This document shows, piece after piece, positions 1 through 8,156 of a DNA stretch of 64,000 nucleotides (position 1 is its first letter; every line of letters begins with the position of its first letter). The DNA is from Lachnospiraceae bacterium (lineage in GTDB: Bacteria; Bacillota; Clostridia; Lachnospirales; Lachnospiraceae), in assembly GCA_017436305.1 (NCBI GenBank), contig JAFSDJ010000080.1, positions 1-64,000 of the forward strand. The letters run 5' to 3'. The notes below the pieces were generated by a model that was not told the origin of the DNA, searched no databases, and saw only the letters and a list, made by a program, of their open reading frames with translations. The position numbers were made by a program, and so were the translations under genes.

Positions 1-94
1 TCTCAGCTGTAATGACATAACCTTTACTTTTCGGTAAAGTGCAAAGATTGAAAGTCCATACATGTCGGCTCCAGTGACGCAACTTTGTTCACTA

Positions 95-182
95 TAGAAA
101 AATCGAAACTGATGTAAACGATAGGGCAGTTTATCAACGGATGTAAGCTGCTTTATCGTTTACACCAACTTCGATTGGTTTC
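95..182. repeat. Long imperfect inverted repeat (hairpin)
   Basis: Positions 101-129 and 148-176 are near-perfect reverse complements. Of 29 opposed positions 26 can pair as RNA, two of them G-U, with three mismatches. The loop is 18 nt, and pairing continues outward to about 95 and 182 with a small bulge. There is no T-run on either side, so this is not a standard terminator. It lies inside a decayed minus-strand reading frame. It could be the end of a small palindromic element or a structured RNA; the sequence alone does not decide. Confidence 0.55.
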
Positions 183-250
183 TAATCAATTTTGTTGTGT
201 ATTCAAGCACTTCTTTAAATGACAAATCCGAAATTTTACCCATTTGATAT

Positions 251-313
251 TTAGCATATATCATTATTCCGCCCTTTAGTCACAGCTCCTGTTACATATT
301 GATTCATACTCAT
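251..313 (-). pseudogene. N-terminal remnant of an XRE-type regulator gene
   Basis: An AGGAGG site at 317-322 precedes ATG codons at 311-313 and 305-307. The peptide starts MSMNQYVTGAVTK, which resembles from memory the N-terminus of Clostridia XRE helix-turn-helix regulators (MNQYVTGxxIKxLRE), and stops after 20 codons. Beyond the stop another minus-strand frame runs from about 250 to the window start, broken only by one TAA at 160-162. The region reads as a truncated or rearranged gene whose ribosome site survives. Family assignment rests on about a dozen residues and is weak. Confidence 0.3.
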
Positions 314-395
314 GTACCTCCTGTAAAAATATCATAAACGCAGAAAAACTACTTATCACCTATCTAAAGTAGTAAAGCAAACCTGAAAGTTAAAA

Positions 396-1040
396 TTATA
401 ATAAGAATCCCAATGCATCCCACACAGAATGTAATATTGCCGGAGTCCAAATAGAGCGATTTTTTCGAAATAACACTCCAAACAATACTCCTAACACAAA
501 TACATATATGCTTCCATATACAATATCGCCCGCTGCCCTCTCCAACTGAAACCATCTTGGATAATGTATAAATACAAACATTGCGGCAGATATTATGTTC
601 GCATACTTTTCCTCTACAATCGTACTCCAAGCATTATAGAACCATCCTCGAAAAATACTTTCCTCAAAAATTCCCACCCCAACAACCGTCAATAAATAAT
701 CCAGCCGATTCATCTCAAAAGAAAACTGAAATCCGCCAACTGCCCAACAAACGAAATAATAAAATAATATAATTGGTATTGCTATTAATAAAGTTTTCCT
801 ATGGGGTCCTTTCGTAAGAATTTCTTTCAGATTCCAGTTAAGCTTTTTCCCAAAACAGTAAATCAATAAAAAAGCAAAACCACTCCACCATATTCCATAG
901 ACTACAAAATTAATACATGCTTCCAGATAAGGATTTAAGTATGAAAAATCAATATACGTTTTCCGCAAATACCACCCTGTCATAAACACTATGTAGCTTA
1001 CTACAATTGCACAAAGCATGCTTTTCTTTTCCCATTTCAT
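396..1040 (-). CDS. CPBP-family intramembrane metalloprotease
   Basis: This is a 214-residue protein of the CPBP/Abi (CAAX protease and bacteriocin-processing) family, an integral membrane protein. The family motifs are visible: EExxxR at residues 126-131 (EESIFR), a histidine in FIHYPRW at 159, and HSVWD near the C-terminus with H204 and D208. Five or six hydrophobic segments fit the usual fold, for example near 8-22, 43-63, 82-101, 113-125 and 175-191. Members in Firmicutes are linked to bacteriocin self-immunity or prenyl-protein processing, but no bacteriocin gene is adjacent, so the substrate is unknown. It sits alone on the minus strand between decayed sequence on both sides. Confidence 0.85.
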   Translation of the reverse strand: MKWEKKSMLCAIVVSYIVFMTGWYLRKTYIDFSYLNPYLEACINFVVYGIWWSGFAFLLIYCFGKKLNWNLKEILTKGPHRKTLLIAIPIILFYYFVCWAVGGFQFSFEMNRLDYLLTVVGVGIFEESIFRGWFYNAWSTIVEEKYANIISAAMFVFIHYPRWFQLERAAGDIVYGSIYVFVLGVLFGVLFRKNRSIWTPAILHSVWDALGFLL

Positions 1041-1084
1041 ATCTACTTTTCTTCCTTATATTTTACAGTTTATCTTATAATAAT

Positions 1085-1232
1085 TTTAAAACTTTATTGT
1101 TTCAGCCTTAACTATTAGTCCGCTTTCTTCACGAACTTCCCGAATCAAAGTATCTTCCAATGTTTCTTCCGGTTCTATTCCACCACCCGGCAACTTATAA
1201 TAGTTGTATTTTTTACTATGCATCATGCAAAT
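1085..1232 (-). pseudogene. Nudix hydrolase fragment
   Basis: Reading the minus strand from 1232 to the stop at 1085-1087 gives about 48 residues containing a complete Nudix box: GGGIEPEETLEDT followed by LIREVREESGLIV, matching Gx5Ex7REUxEExGU. A normal Nudix hydrolase has about 130-170 residues. Here the N-terminal strand has no start codon or ribosome site, and the chain ends about eight residues after the box, before the C-terminal half. It is too short for the usual gene size filters. It is a dead remnant, adjacent to another one at 1288-1452. Confidence 0.65.
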
Positions 1233-1287
1233 CACTGCACTCAAAATACAAATTTCAATCGAAACTTTTCCATAACAACCAATAAAA

Positions 1288-1452
1288 TTATAAAGTCCAA
1301 ATAGTACTGTAGGGATTATAACCGATAAAACTTATAAGCCCTTGTTTTGCAAAAGCCATACAATAGGGTATTTGCGATAAGATAGCAAATAGTAACAAAC
1401 GTCCCATACACTTTATCACATCCCGATTTAACCCCTTTCTATCGTATACCAT
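1288..1452 (-). pseudogene. TraX-like membrane protein fragment
   Basis: A 54-codon minus-strand frame from ATG at 1450-1452 to TAA at 1288-1290 encodes a hydrophobic stretch containing RLLLFAILSQIPYCMAF. This resembles from memory the central signature of TraX-family membrane proteins (RLLIFALISEIPF-like). TraX proteins have about 220-250 residues and several membrane helices, so both ends are missing. No ribosome site precedes the ATG. Together with the Nudix remnant it marks a decayed stretch between the MBL-fold and CPBP genes. Confidence 0.4.
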
Positions 1453-1637
1453 CCTATTGTAAAACCTTCCTTCACTTATTCTTAATTATCCCTTCGTCTT
1501 TAAATCTTCTGTTGCTTTCAATCTCACTGTAAGACTGAATTACTTACTTCTTTTATATGTTTTTTAACTCATAAGATGGGTGTTTGTAAAATTCATGTGC
1601 GCTTTCGGACTCACCAAAATCCTGATTGTTTCTTCTC

Positions 1638-2222
1638 TTATAATACCTTTTCATTTGCATGAGCATAATAAATGAGTTTTGGATTATAGCGCATAACAAG
1701 TTCCCAATCTGCTTTCAATCTGTTATTTTCTTCATAAGCGCCCAAATATTCAATAGGTTCTAAATCACCTACAATACATACACCATTATCCAACACCAAT
1801 GATATACTATCCTCACTATGACTTATTGTTGATATAATTTCCCCCTCGATGCCTATGCCCTTTAGAAATCTCCTACTCTCTTTACAACTAATTACTGTTG
1901 CATCTTCTTCATTTATAGTTTCATAATTTAATCGCTTATCTCTGCTAAAAATTTCATCGGAATAATGAATGTGTGAATATTGTATATCAACCACAAGAAG
2001 CTTTACTCCTTGCTTCATTAATTCACTAACTAAACCTATATGGTCTGGATGATAATGTGTAGCTAAAACATATGAAATGTCACTTACCTTTATATTATAC
2101 TTTTTTATTGCTCCATAAAACGCTGGCATCGTTCCTGCATAATCTGTATCGACAAGTAAATAACCACTTTCTCCGCGAACTAAAAAAGTATCAGTATTAC
2201 CATATCTTAATTTACTTACCAT
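1638..2222 (-). CDS. MBL-fold metallo-hydrolase
   Basis: A soluble 194-residue metallo-beta-lactamase-fold protein. The metal-binding HxHxDH motif is present in ATHYHPDHIG, followed by a histidine in STISHSEDS and an aspartate in VGDLEP, and it ends with YYAHANEK, so the two-metal site seems complete. An open frame extends eight codons further upstream (to 2246), but the GGTGGAG ribosome site lies about 7 nt before the ATG at 2222, so that start is chosen. The substrate cannot be inferred: the superfamily includes glyoxalase II, lactonases and phosphodiesterases. It is flanked downstream by gene remnants and upstream by the MATE gene. Confidence 0.8.
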   Translation of the reverse strand: MVSKLRYGNTDTFLVRGESGYLLVDTDYAGTMPAFYGAIKKYNIKVSDISYVLATHYHPDHIGLVSELMKQGVKLLVVDIQYSHIHYSDEIFSRDKRLNYETINEEDATVISCKESRRFLKGIGIEGEIISTISHSEDSISLVLDNGVCIVGDLEPIEYLGAYEENNRLKADWELVMRYNPKLIYYAHANEKVL

Positions 2223-2312
2223 AAATATCTCCACCACCAAATTCAATTTTCTCTCTAATCTAACACTAGCATACCAATAGACTTTTACCCGTCACCCGTT
2301 CACCAATTCTAT

Positions 2313-3674
2313 TTATCTGGTAACACTTTTTAACCATTTTTTTGAACGATACCTAAAAAGACTAAGGGGCATTTTAAGTATCTCATCACTTAATAAAATA
2401 GCATAAACCAATTCTACAGGAGCCTTAAATACAAAGGCCGCCAAAAATCCCCATAAGATTGAAAATCCCCACATTGATCCCGCGTCTACACACATTCCAA
2501 ACCGGGTATCTCCGCCGGAACGGAGTACTCCAACAATAATGGTGGTACTTAGTCCATGAAATACAATATGAACAGCTAAAAATATTAAAAACACACTCAT
2601 ATACTCTGCTGTCTGTCCGGAAAAACCAAGACCCGAAATAAGCATAGGACGAATAGCCACAACTAACACACTTCCTAAAAGAGAACAAATAGTGGTTAGC
2701 TTCATGAAACGTCTTGCATAAATAATTGCCATTTCTTCCCGTTTTTCCCCGATGACCTTTCCTATCATAATGGCAGTTGCGTTAGCCAAGCCTAACACGA
2801 TAACCATTGCTAACTGTCTGGTTGTCTGTGCCACACTATATGCTGCCGTAGCACTGCTGCCTAAATGTCCTATAATGGCCGAGTTAGCCGACACAGCAAG
2901 TCCCCATAAGAGCTCATTCAAAATAACCGGACCGGAATACACAAAGAAATCCTTAAACAGAGTTTTATCCATGTGTAGCATATAACTAAGCTTAACCCTC
3001 ACTTCCCTATTTCGGAATTTGGCATAAAATGCTACAATCACAAGTTCTAATATTCTGGCGCATAATGTACCAATGGCAGCACCTACAATACCAAGCTTTG
3101 GTGCTCCAAACAGACCAAAAATTAAAATGGCATTTATGATAATATTTAAAAGCAGGGAGCTTGCATAGACAACTGTGGAAATTACCACTCTCTCAATACT
3201 TTTAATAATATTTAAATAAGTAGCTGTAAAGGTTACGATAGGATAGCTAAAAGCCAGGATCTTTAAATACTGCACTCCATAACTAATCACTTCCGGATCG
3301 CTTGTAAAAATCCCCATAATCTGTTTTGGGATTGTAAACGATATAATCATAAATAGTATTCCGGCTGTCATGGCAGTGGTTAGTCCGATTCCTAAGATTT
3401 TCTCTATGGAAACAGTGTCCTTTTTGCCCCAATACTGGGCTGTTAAAACCGCTGCCCCCGACGCTATTCCAAACAGAAACAGATTCAAAATAAAAGGAAC
3501 CTGTCCACCCAGTGAAGCACCTGAAAGCACTTTTTCTCCTACTCTTCCAAGCATAACAACATCCGCAGCAGTAACGCCTACATTAATAAGATTCTGCAGT
3601 GCCATAGGCAGAACCAGCGCTAAAACTTTGCTATAAAATTTTTCGCCTTTATACATATCCTGTTTTTTCTTCAT
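2313..3674 (-). CDS. MATE-family multidrug/cation efflux transporter
   Basis: This 453-residue polytopic membrane protein is a MATE (multi-antimicrobial extrusion) transporter, exporting organic cations or drugs using a Na+ or H+ gradient. Twelve hydrophobic segments are arranged as two similar halves; the N-terminal half shows ALVLPMALQNLINVGVTAAD and VMLGRVGE, typical of the family, and the second half begins near FFVYSGPVILNELLWG. The frame is open 30 codons further upstream, but AGGAG sits 7 nt before the ATG at 3674, which begins MKKKQDMYKGEKF, and the length then fits the family average. It is monocistronic and divergent from the DUF6062 gene. Substrate is unknown. Confidence 0.9.
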   Translation of the reverse strand: MKKKQDMYKGEKFYSKVLALVLPMALQNLINVGVTAADVVMLGRVGEKVLSGASLGGQVPFILNLFLFGIASGAAVLTAQYWGKKDTVSIEKILGIGLTTAMTAGILFMIISFTIPKQIMGIFTSDPEVISYGVQYLKILAFSYPIVTFTATYLNIIKSIERVVISTVVYASSLLLNIIINAILIFGLFGAPKLGIVGAAIGTLCARILELVIVAFYAKFRNREVRVKLSYMLHMDKTLFKDFFVYSGPVILNELLWGLAVSANSAIIGHLGSSATAAYSVAQTTRQLAMVIVLGLANATAIMIGKVIGEKREEMAIIYARRFMKLTTICSLLGSVLVVAIRPMLISGLGFSGQTAEYMSVFLIFLAVHIVFHGLSTTIIVGVLRSGGDTRFGMCVDAGSMWGFSILWGFLAAFVFKAPVELVYAILLSDEILKMPLSLFRYRSKKWLKSVTR

Positions 3675-3810
3675 ACTGTATCTCCTAAATATATCCGTCC
3701 AAGTTAAACTTACTTTCAACTCTTGCATCACTCTATTACGCAGGCTGTTTGAATATTTTACCATAGGACAGGGAAAAGTCCAGCCTTCTTCTTGTTTTTT
3801 TTGTGGCTTT

Positions 3811-3869
3811 TTCGTAGAATAAATGTAAGATTTTACGAATTGCTTCCAAAACAGGTAAACCTTTCGTAA
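3811..3869. promoter_or_regulatory. Repeated TTCGTA(A) boxes in a divergent promoter region
   Basis: Between the divergent MATE and DUF6062 genes the hexamer TTCGTA occurs three times: on the plus strand at 3811-3816 and 3863-3868, and on the minus strand within TTTTACGAA at 3831-3839. The first two form an inverted pair. The spacing could serve a dimeric regulator controlling one or both genes. No regulator gene is next to it, so this is a pattern, not an identified operator. Confidence 0.3.
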
Positions 3870-3912
3870 ATTAACAGTTACTTCTTAAAAACTAAAAAAG
3901 TGAGGAATGAAA

Positions 3913-4671
3913 ATGAAAGAAACACTTTATACTATACCACTAATGGATGCTTTTCATGCAGATGACGAATGTCCTTTATGTTTTATCGAAAGAAATGTGG
4001 AACAGGATCTTCTGGATTTTGTACTTGGCTCTGGTTCTTCTTATATGGAAAGTGATGTACGACAGGAGACTGACAAAGCCGGCTTTTGTAGAGAACATTT
4101 TAAGAAAATGTTTGACTACGGTAACACCCTTGGAAATGGTTGGATTTTAAAAACTCATTATATAGAAATGAATAAGGAGCTAAAAAAACAGATTAAAATG
4201 TTTGCTCCTTCTAAATCTTCCCTTTTTGGACGCAAAAAATCCTTTGATGAAGGAAATTCCATTAGTAACTGGATAAAAGATCGGGACAAGTCCTGTTATA
4301 TTTGCAATCGTTTTGAAGATACTTACGAAAGATATTTAGATACATTCTTTTTTATGTACAAAAAAGATGATGATCTGAAAAATATTTTAAAAAAAAGCAA
4401 AGGGCTTTGTCTCCACCATTTCGGAGATATTATGGCAATGTCTGATAAGCAGTTAAATGATAAACAGAAAGAGGAATTTTATCCGATTTTGTTTGAAGTA
4501 ATGGAAAAGGCTATGGAACGTGTTGGAGAAGATGTTGCATGGCTTGTAGAAAAGTTTGATTATCGTAACAAGGATGCCGATTGGAAAAATTCTAAGGATG
4601 CGGTGCAGCGAGGTATGCAGAAGCTTCGTGGTGGGTACCCGGCAGATCCGGTTTATAAAATGGGGAAATAG
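3913..4671 (+). CDS. DUF6062 family protein with four Cys/His pairs
   Basis: A soluble protein of 252 residues resembling the DUF6062 family, common in Lachnospiraceae and of unknown function (sometimes mislabelled as an ABC-transporter protein). Four short metal-binding-type pairs are spread along it: CPLC near residue 20, CREH near 58, CYIC near 130 and CLHH near 162. The pattern C..C/C..H then C..C/C..H suggests two internal halves, each possibly binding zinc. The ATG at 3907 is only one base from the GAGGA site, while the ATG at 3913 is six bases away, so the second is taken. It is followed by a large hairpin and tandem repeats. No partner genes are evident. Confidence 0.75.
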   Translation: MKETLYTIPLMDAFHADDECPLCFIERNVEQDLLDFVLGSGSSYMESDVRQETDKAGFCREHFKKMFDYGNTLGNGWILKTHYIEMNKELKKQIKMFAPSKSSLFGRKKSFDEGNSISNWIKDRDKSCYICNRFEDTYERYLDTFFFMYKKDDDLKNILKKSKGLCLHHFGDIMAMSDKQLNDKQKEEFYPILFEVMEKAMERVGEDVAWLVEKFDYRNKDADWKNSKDAVQRGMQKLRGGYPADPVYKMGK

Positions 4672-4711
4672 AAACAGGACGCCCCCGCCAGCTACATATA
4701 AACTCTTTAAC

Positions 4712-4814
4712 AAACAGGACGCCCCACCAACTGCATATACTATCTTCACAACCTACAACACCCGTTGTCAAGGTTTGTTCAGACAGTATATGCAGTTGGT
4801 GGGGCTGTTTTGTT
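4712..4814. terminator. Large hairpin between convergent genes
   Basis: A perfect 21-bp inverted repeat (4721-4741 with 4785-4805, GCCCCACCAACTGC...) encloses a 43-nt loop that can itself fold (ACAAC/GTTGT). It is followed on the plus strand by TGTTTTG. It lies between the convergent DUF6062 and chemoreceptor genes and may stop transcription from both sides. The left arm also has a degenerate direct copy just upstream at about 4674-4710 (AAACAGGACGCCCC...), so the element seems to have been partly duplicated. Confidence 0.6.
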
Positions 4815-4961
4815 GGCTATGTGGGCCTTGTTGATGACGCCCAGTGGGCTGTTTGTTGGCTTTGTGGGCCTTGTTGATGACGCCCAGTGGGCTGTTTGTT
4901 GGCTATGTGGGCCTTGTTGATGACGCCCAGTGGGCTGTTTGTTGGCTTTGTGAGCCTTATT
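4812..4961. repeat. 43-bp tandem repeat, three copies plus a partial
   Basis: The unit GTTGGCTATGTGGGCCTTG... repeats at 4812-4854, 4855-4897 and 4898-4940, with a decaying fourth copy from 4941. Copies are identical except one position that alternates A, T, A, T, so the higher-order period is 86 bp. The unit is GC-richer than the surroundings. It has no coding role that I can see. It occupies the intergenic stretch 4672-5007 together with the hairpin. Confidence 0.9.
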
Positions 4962-5007
4962 TAAGAACAGTTTATAGCTAAACTGTCTTGTTCGTTGGTT
5001 GGGCTTG

Positions 5008-6744
5008 TTAAAACTTTGTAAAGATAGCGGTTCCTTGTTGGAGGGTTCTTGCTATCTGCTCGTTTTCGTCCATACGGCAGTTAATATTATCAATGTCACC
5101 AACTAACATCTGGGTGCTTTCAGCTGCGCCATTTACTCCCTCTGCACCTTCTTCAATAGCTTCTGTAATGGTTCGGATGGAAGTAGCAATTTCATTCATT
5201 TCATTCTTAAGTGCATCAGTTTTTTCAGTAAATGCATTCATGGTTTCTTCAATATAGGTAGCTTTTTCCTTATATTGAACACCACTTTCAACAAAATTCT
5301 CAAATTCCGGTAAAATGGATTCATTCAGATATTCCACAACATTATTGGCATTGCCTGCAAGATTGTAAACTGCATTGGTTACCACAGCATTGATGTCTTG
5401 AATTCTGCTTGCTGTTTCACGGCTTAAGTCGGCCAGCTGGCGAATCTCATCTGCCACAACGGCAAAACCTTTTCCTGCTACACCTGCTCTTGCGGCCTCA
5501 ATAGAAGCGTTTAATGCAAGAAGGTTTGTCTTGCTGGAAATAGAAAGGATTTCATCGGTAAGACCATTAACCTGGTCAACACTTTTACTGTCCTCAATAG
5601 CCTGATTCATTACCCCAAGGATATCCTGAACCTTAATTCTGGTTTCATCCATGTTAGTTTGGGCATCATTTTCCATTTTTTCTGCGCTTACTTTCATTTC
5701 CTTAGTGTAATCATTAATCTCATTGGACTTATCAGCAATTTCATCCACTTCATTTCGCACGGAATCAACATTTTTGTTAATAGCATTGGCTGAATTTCCC
5801 ACTTCTTCCATAGTTGCTGACAATTCCTCTGTTACGGCCGAAAGATCTGCTGCATTGTCATTAGAAGTATGTACACTTTCCTGTACTACGTTTACTACCT
5901 TTTCAATCTTATTGGAATTTTCAATAATCAGTTTTAAAATCCCTTGAAGCTTATCCATAAAGGTATTAAAGCCATTTCCTAATTCTGCAATTTCCTTGAT
6001 GGAAACAATTTTCACACGTTTAGTCAAATCGCCTTCATTTCTGTCAATATCAGCAATGATATTACGAATCTGCTTACTGGTGGCTGTGATTGGACGAATC
6101 AACAGGAATAGTACACATATTAAAGATGCAACTAATACAACTAAGCTGAGCACGATAGTAAAACCATTCCTTACAAGAGATGTTTGATACACCTGTGCTA
6201 ACTGTTCTCTTGCTTCTCCTGCCCTCGAATTTGTATTTGCAATTAAAGTAGTGATTTCCTGTTGGATTGCAGAACTGTAATTTGCAATAGAACCATTGGC
6301 AAGTGCATATGCCTCTTCCTTCTGGTTATTGGCACTTAAAGCCATCATATTTGAAATTTCATATTTCATTCCCTCATAGTTAGCTACAATTTTTTCAAAT
6401 CCTTCTTTGTCCGCTTCCATGAGATAGCTCTTTTCATATTCCGCCAAATATGTTTCTAATACTTGTTGCTCTGCCCGAATAGAAGCTACCATTTCAATCA
6501 TAGTGTCCAAATCAGTTGCTATAATATGAGACAAACCTTTTCTATGAATAGCCTGAGTCTCATTCTGAATTTCACCTAATTTAGAAATACTGGTCATATA
6601 TTCATCCGCAATGATACTTGCATTAGAATTTACTTGTCTAATATTCGAGATTGCCTGCATGTTGGAAATAATTGACACAATTCCCAGTACAAAGACAGGA
6701 ATCAGAATAATAGTTTTAATACTGAGTCCTCTATTTTTCTTCAT
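5008..6744 (-). CDS. Methyl-accepting chemotaxis protein
   Basis: A 578-residue transmembrane chemoreceptor. It has an N-terminal membrane helix (about 10-30), an extracytoplasmic four-helix-bundle-like sensor (about 31-190), a second helix (about 192-217), a HAMP linker (about 218-272) and a long coiled-coil signalling domain. The conserved hairpin tip reads [16 protein letters not shown], followed by [21 protein letters not shown] lies 8 nt before the ATG. It starts 12 nt after a sugar-type binding lipoprotein, so the two are surely co-transcribed and the lipoprotein may present its ligand to this receptor. It would signal through CheA/CheW, which are not in the window. Confidence 0.93.
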   Translation of the reverse strand: MKKNRGLSIKTIILIPVFVLGIVSIISNMQAISNIRQVNSNASIIADEYMTSISKLGEIQNETQAIHRKGLSHIIATDLDTMIEMVASIRAEQQVLETYLAEYEKSYLMEADKEGFEKIVANYEGMKYEISNMMALSANNQKEEAYALANGSIANYSSAIQQEITTLIANTNSRAGEAREQLAQVYQTSLVRNGFTIVLSLVVLVASLICVLFLLIRPITATSKQIRNIIADIDRNEGDLTKRVKIVSIKEIAELGNGFNTFMDKLQGILKLIIENSNKIEKVVNVVQESVHTSNDNAADLSAVTEELSATMEEVGNSANAINKNVDSVRNEVDEIADKSNEINDYTKEMKVSAEKMENDAQTNMDETRIKVQDILGVMNQAIEDSKSVDQVNGLTDEILSISSKTNLLALNASIEAARAGVAGKGFAVVADEIRQLADLSRETASRIQDINAVVTNAVYNLAGNANNVVEYLNESILPEFENFVESGVQYKEKATYIEETMNAFTEKTDALKNEMNEIATSIRTITEAIEEGAEGVNGAAESTQMLVGDIDNINCRMDENEQIARTLQQGTAIFTKF

Positions 6745-6756
6745 AATTCATTCCTC

Positions 6757-8091
6757 CTATTGTACGGTAGATGCCGTTATACCTTCAACAAGAATATCCA
6801 TCATTTCTTGTGTGGTTTTGCCTTGCGGATTTCCAGCAAGAATATTTTCTGCAAAAGAAGTACATGCATTCCAATAAGAATTGCCGATTCTTTGTAATGT
6901 TCCGTATTGAGACTGTTCAATAACCGCCTTGATGGCCGGTACCTGATTCACTACATCGGAAGATGCCGCATTAATATTAGAAGGTCCCTGACTTCTCTTT
7001 TCAAAACGTAGAGTCTGGTTTTCTTCATTGGTAATCCATTCAGCCAGTTTATGTGCCCACTCAACATGCTCTGAATAAGCATTTACTCCCATCATCTTAT
7101 AACCTGTAAAAGATGCCATCTGCACCTGTTGTCCTGCACAGGTATAGGTTGGAAGTTTACATGCTCCATAATCAGCTCCCCATGTTTCCTGAACGGCTAC
7201 TGCGTTCCACACACCACTAATACCTGCTACAACATTTCCTGACTGAATCCCATCAACAAAAGACTCATATTCCTTGTAACAAAACGCCGGATTGGATGTC
7301 ATATCTATTAAGGACTGTGCCACATCTGTTCCCTTGATCGCACCATCTGTTGAGTTCCAATTGCAATGATTTGTAACACCATCCTCGTTTAATCCTACTT
7401 CCAGACCTGTACCTCCAAAAAATGAATACAGATACCATCCGGAATCAAATTCCATATAAAACTGTTTGCCGGAATTCTGCGCTGCCGCCAGTATACCATC
7501 TAAAGTCTGCACATCCTGCTCTGTAAAATAATTCTTATCATAATATAAGAAATAGCCATTGTCAGCTGTATATGGATATGCATACAGCACATCATTATAT
7601 GTAGCTGCCGCCACAGACTCTTCCAAGTTGGCACTCTTTACTGTTTCTGCATTTGCCACTGGTGAAAGTGCTCCCCCTGCTACCATGGAAAGCATCTGGT
7701 CATCTGCAAAAGAAAAGATATCTGCCCCATTATGTATGTCTCCTAATAACATATCCTTTGTATCCGCTTCTGATTGTGCATCCAAGGTTATCTCAAAGTT
7801 GGCTTGCCCTGCATACTCATTCTTAAAGCTGTCAATCATCTGCTGTAATACTTCAAAATTTTCCTCTTCTGCCCAGATTGTAAGCTCTACTTTTCCTGAT
7901 TCCAGTTCTGTCGTTTCTGTACTGCCACTGTTTTCTTCCGTTTCCGCTACAGTTTCATCCTCTGTTGCACTTTCCGCTTCTATACTTTCTGTTGCCTCGC
8001 TTTCTTTCTCACCTTGTCCGGTTCCACATCCCATCAACATTGTAGATAAGATAACTCCTGACAATAACATACTCAATATTTTTTTCTTCAT
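6757..8091 (-). CDS. Extracellular solute-binding lipoprotein (sugar type)
   Basis: A 444-residue lipoprotein with a lipobox (LMGC, C22) followed by a Glu/Thr/Ser-rich linker to about residue 70. The rest is a type-1 extracellular solute-binding fold like maltose/maltodextrin-binding proteins (VELTIWAEEENFEVLQQM opening; GISGVWNA; WAHKLAEWITNEENQ). GGAGGG precedes the ATG by 8 nt. No ABC permease or ATPase gene is adjacent; instead a chemoreceptor follows at 12 nt and a transglutaminase-like secreted protein precedes at 64 nt. The protein may therefore act in sensing rather than, or as well as, transport, perhaps using permeases encoded elsewhere. The ligand is probably an oligosaccharide, by family only. 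Confidence 0.88.
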   Translation of the reverse strand: MKKKILSMLLSGVILSTMLMGCGTGQGEKESEATESIEAESATEDETVAETEENSGSTETTELESGKVELTIWAEEENFEVLQQMIDSFKNEYAGQANFEITLDAQSEADTKDMLLGDIHNGADIFSFADDQMLSMVAGGALSPVANAETVKSANLEESVAAATYNDVLYAYPYTADNGYFLYYDKNYFTEQDVQTLDGILAAAQNSGKQFYMEFDSGWYLYSFFGGTGLEVGLNEDGVTNHCNWNSTDGAIKGTDVAQSLIDMTSNPAFCYKEYESFVDGIQSGNVVAGISGVWNAVAVQETWGADYGACKLPTYTCAGQQVQMASFTGYKMMGVNAYSEHVEWAHKLAEWITNEENQTLRFEKRSQGPSNINAASSDVVNQVPAIKAVIEQSQYGTLQRIGNSYWNACTSFAENILAGNPQGKTTQEMMDILVEGITASTVQ

Positions 8092-8156
8092 GTTATGTCA
8101 CCCTCCATTCTTTTTATCTCTTATGAGTCCCTTTTTCTCATCTCATTGCTTTTTGT

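Noticed and set aside
1553..1661. A 36-codon minus-strand frame overlapping the end of the MBL-fold gene
   Set aside because: No ribosome site and no recognisable family; it could be a frameshifted tail of the MBL-fold gene, but that gene already has a normal C-terminus (YYAHANEK).
4453..4834. Frames of 92-98 codons on both strands across the DUF6062 gene end and the hairpin
   Set aside because: They overlap a supported gene and a palindrome and have no ribosome site.
4812..4961. CRISPR array
   Set aside because: The 43-bp units are directly contiguous with no unique spacers, and no cas genes are present.
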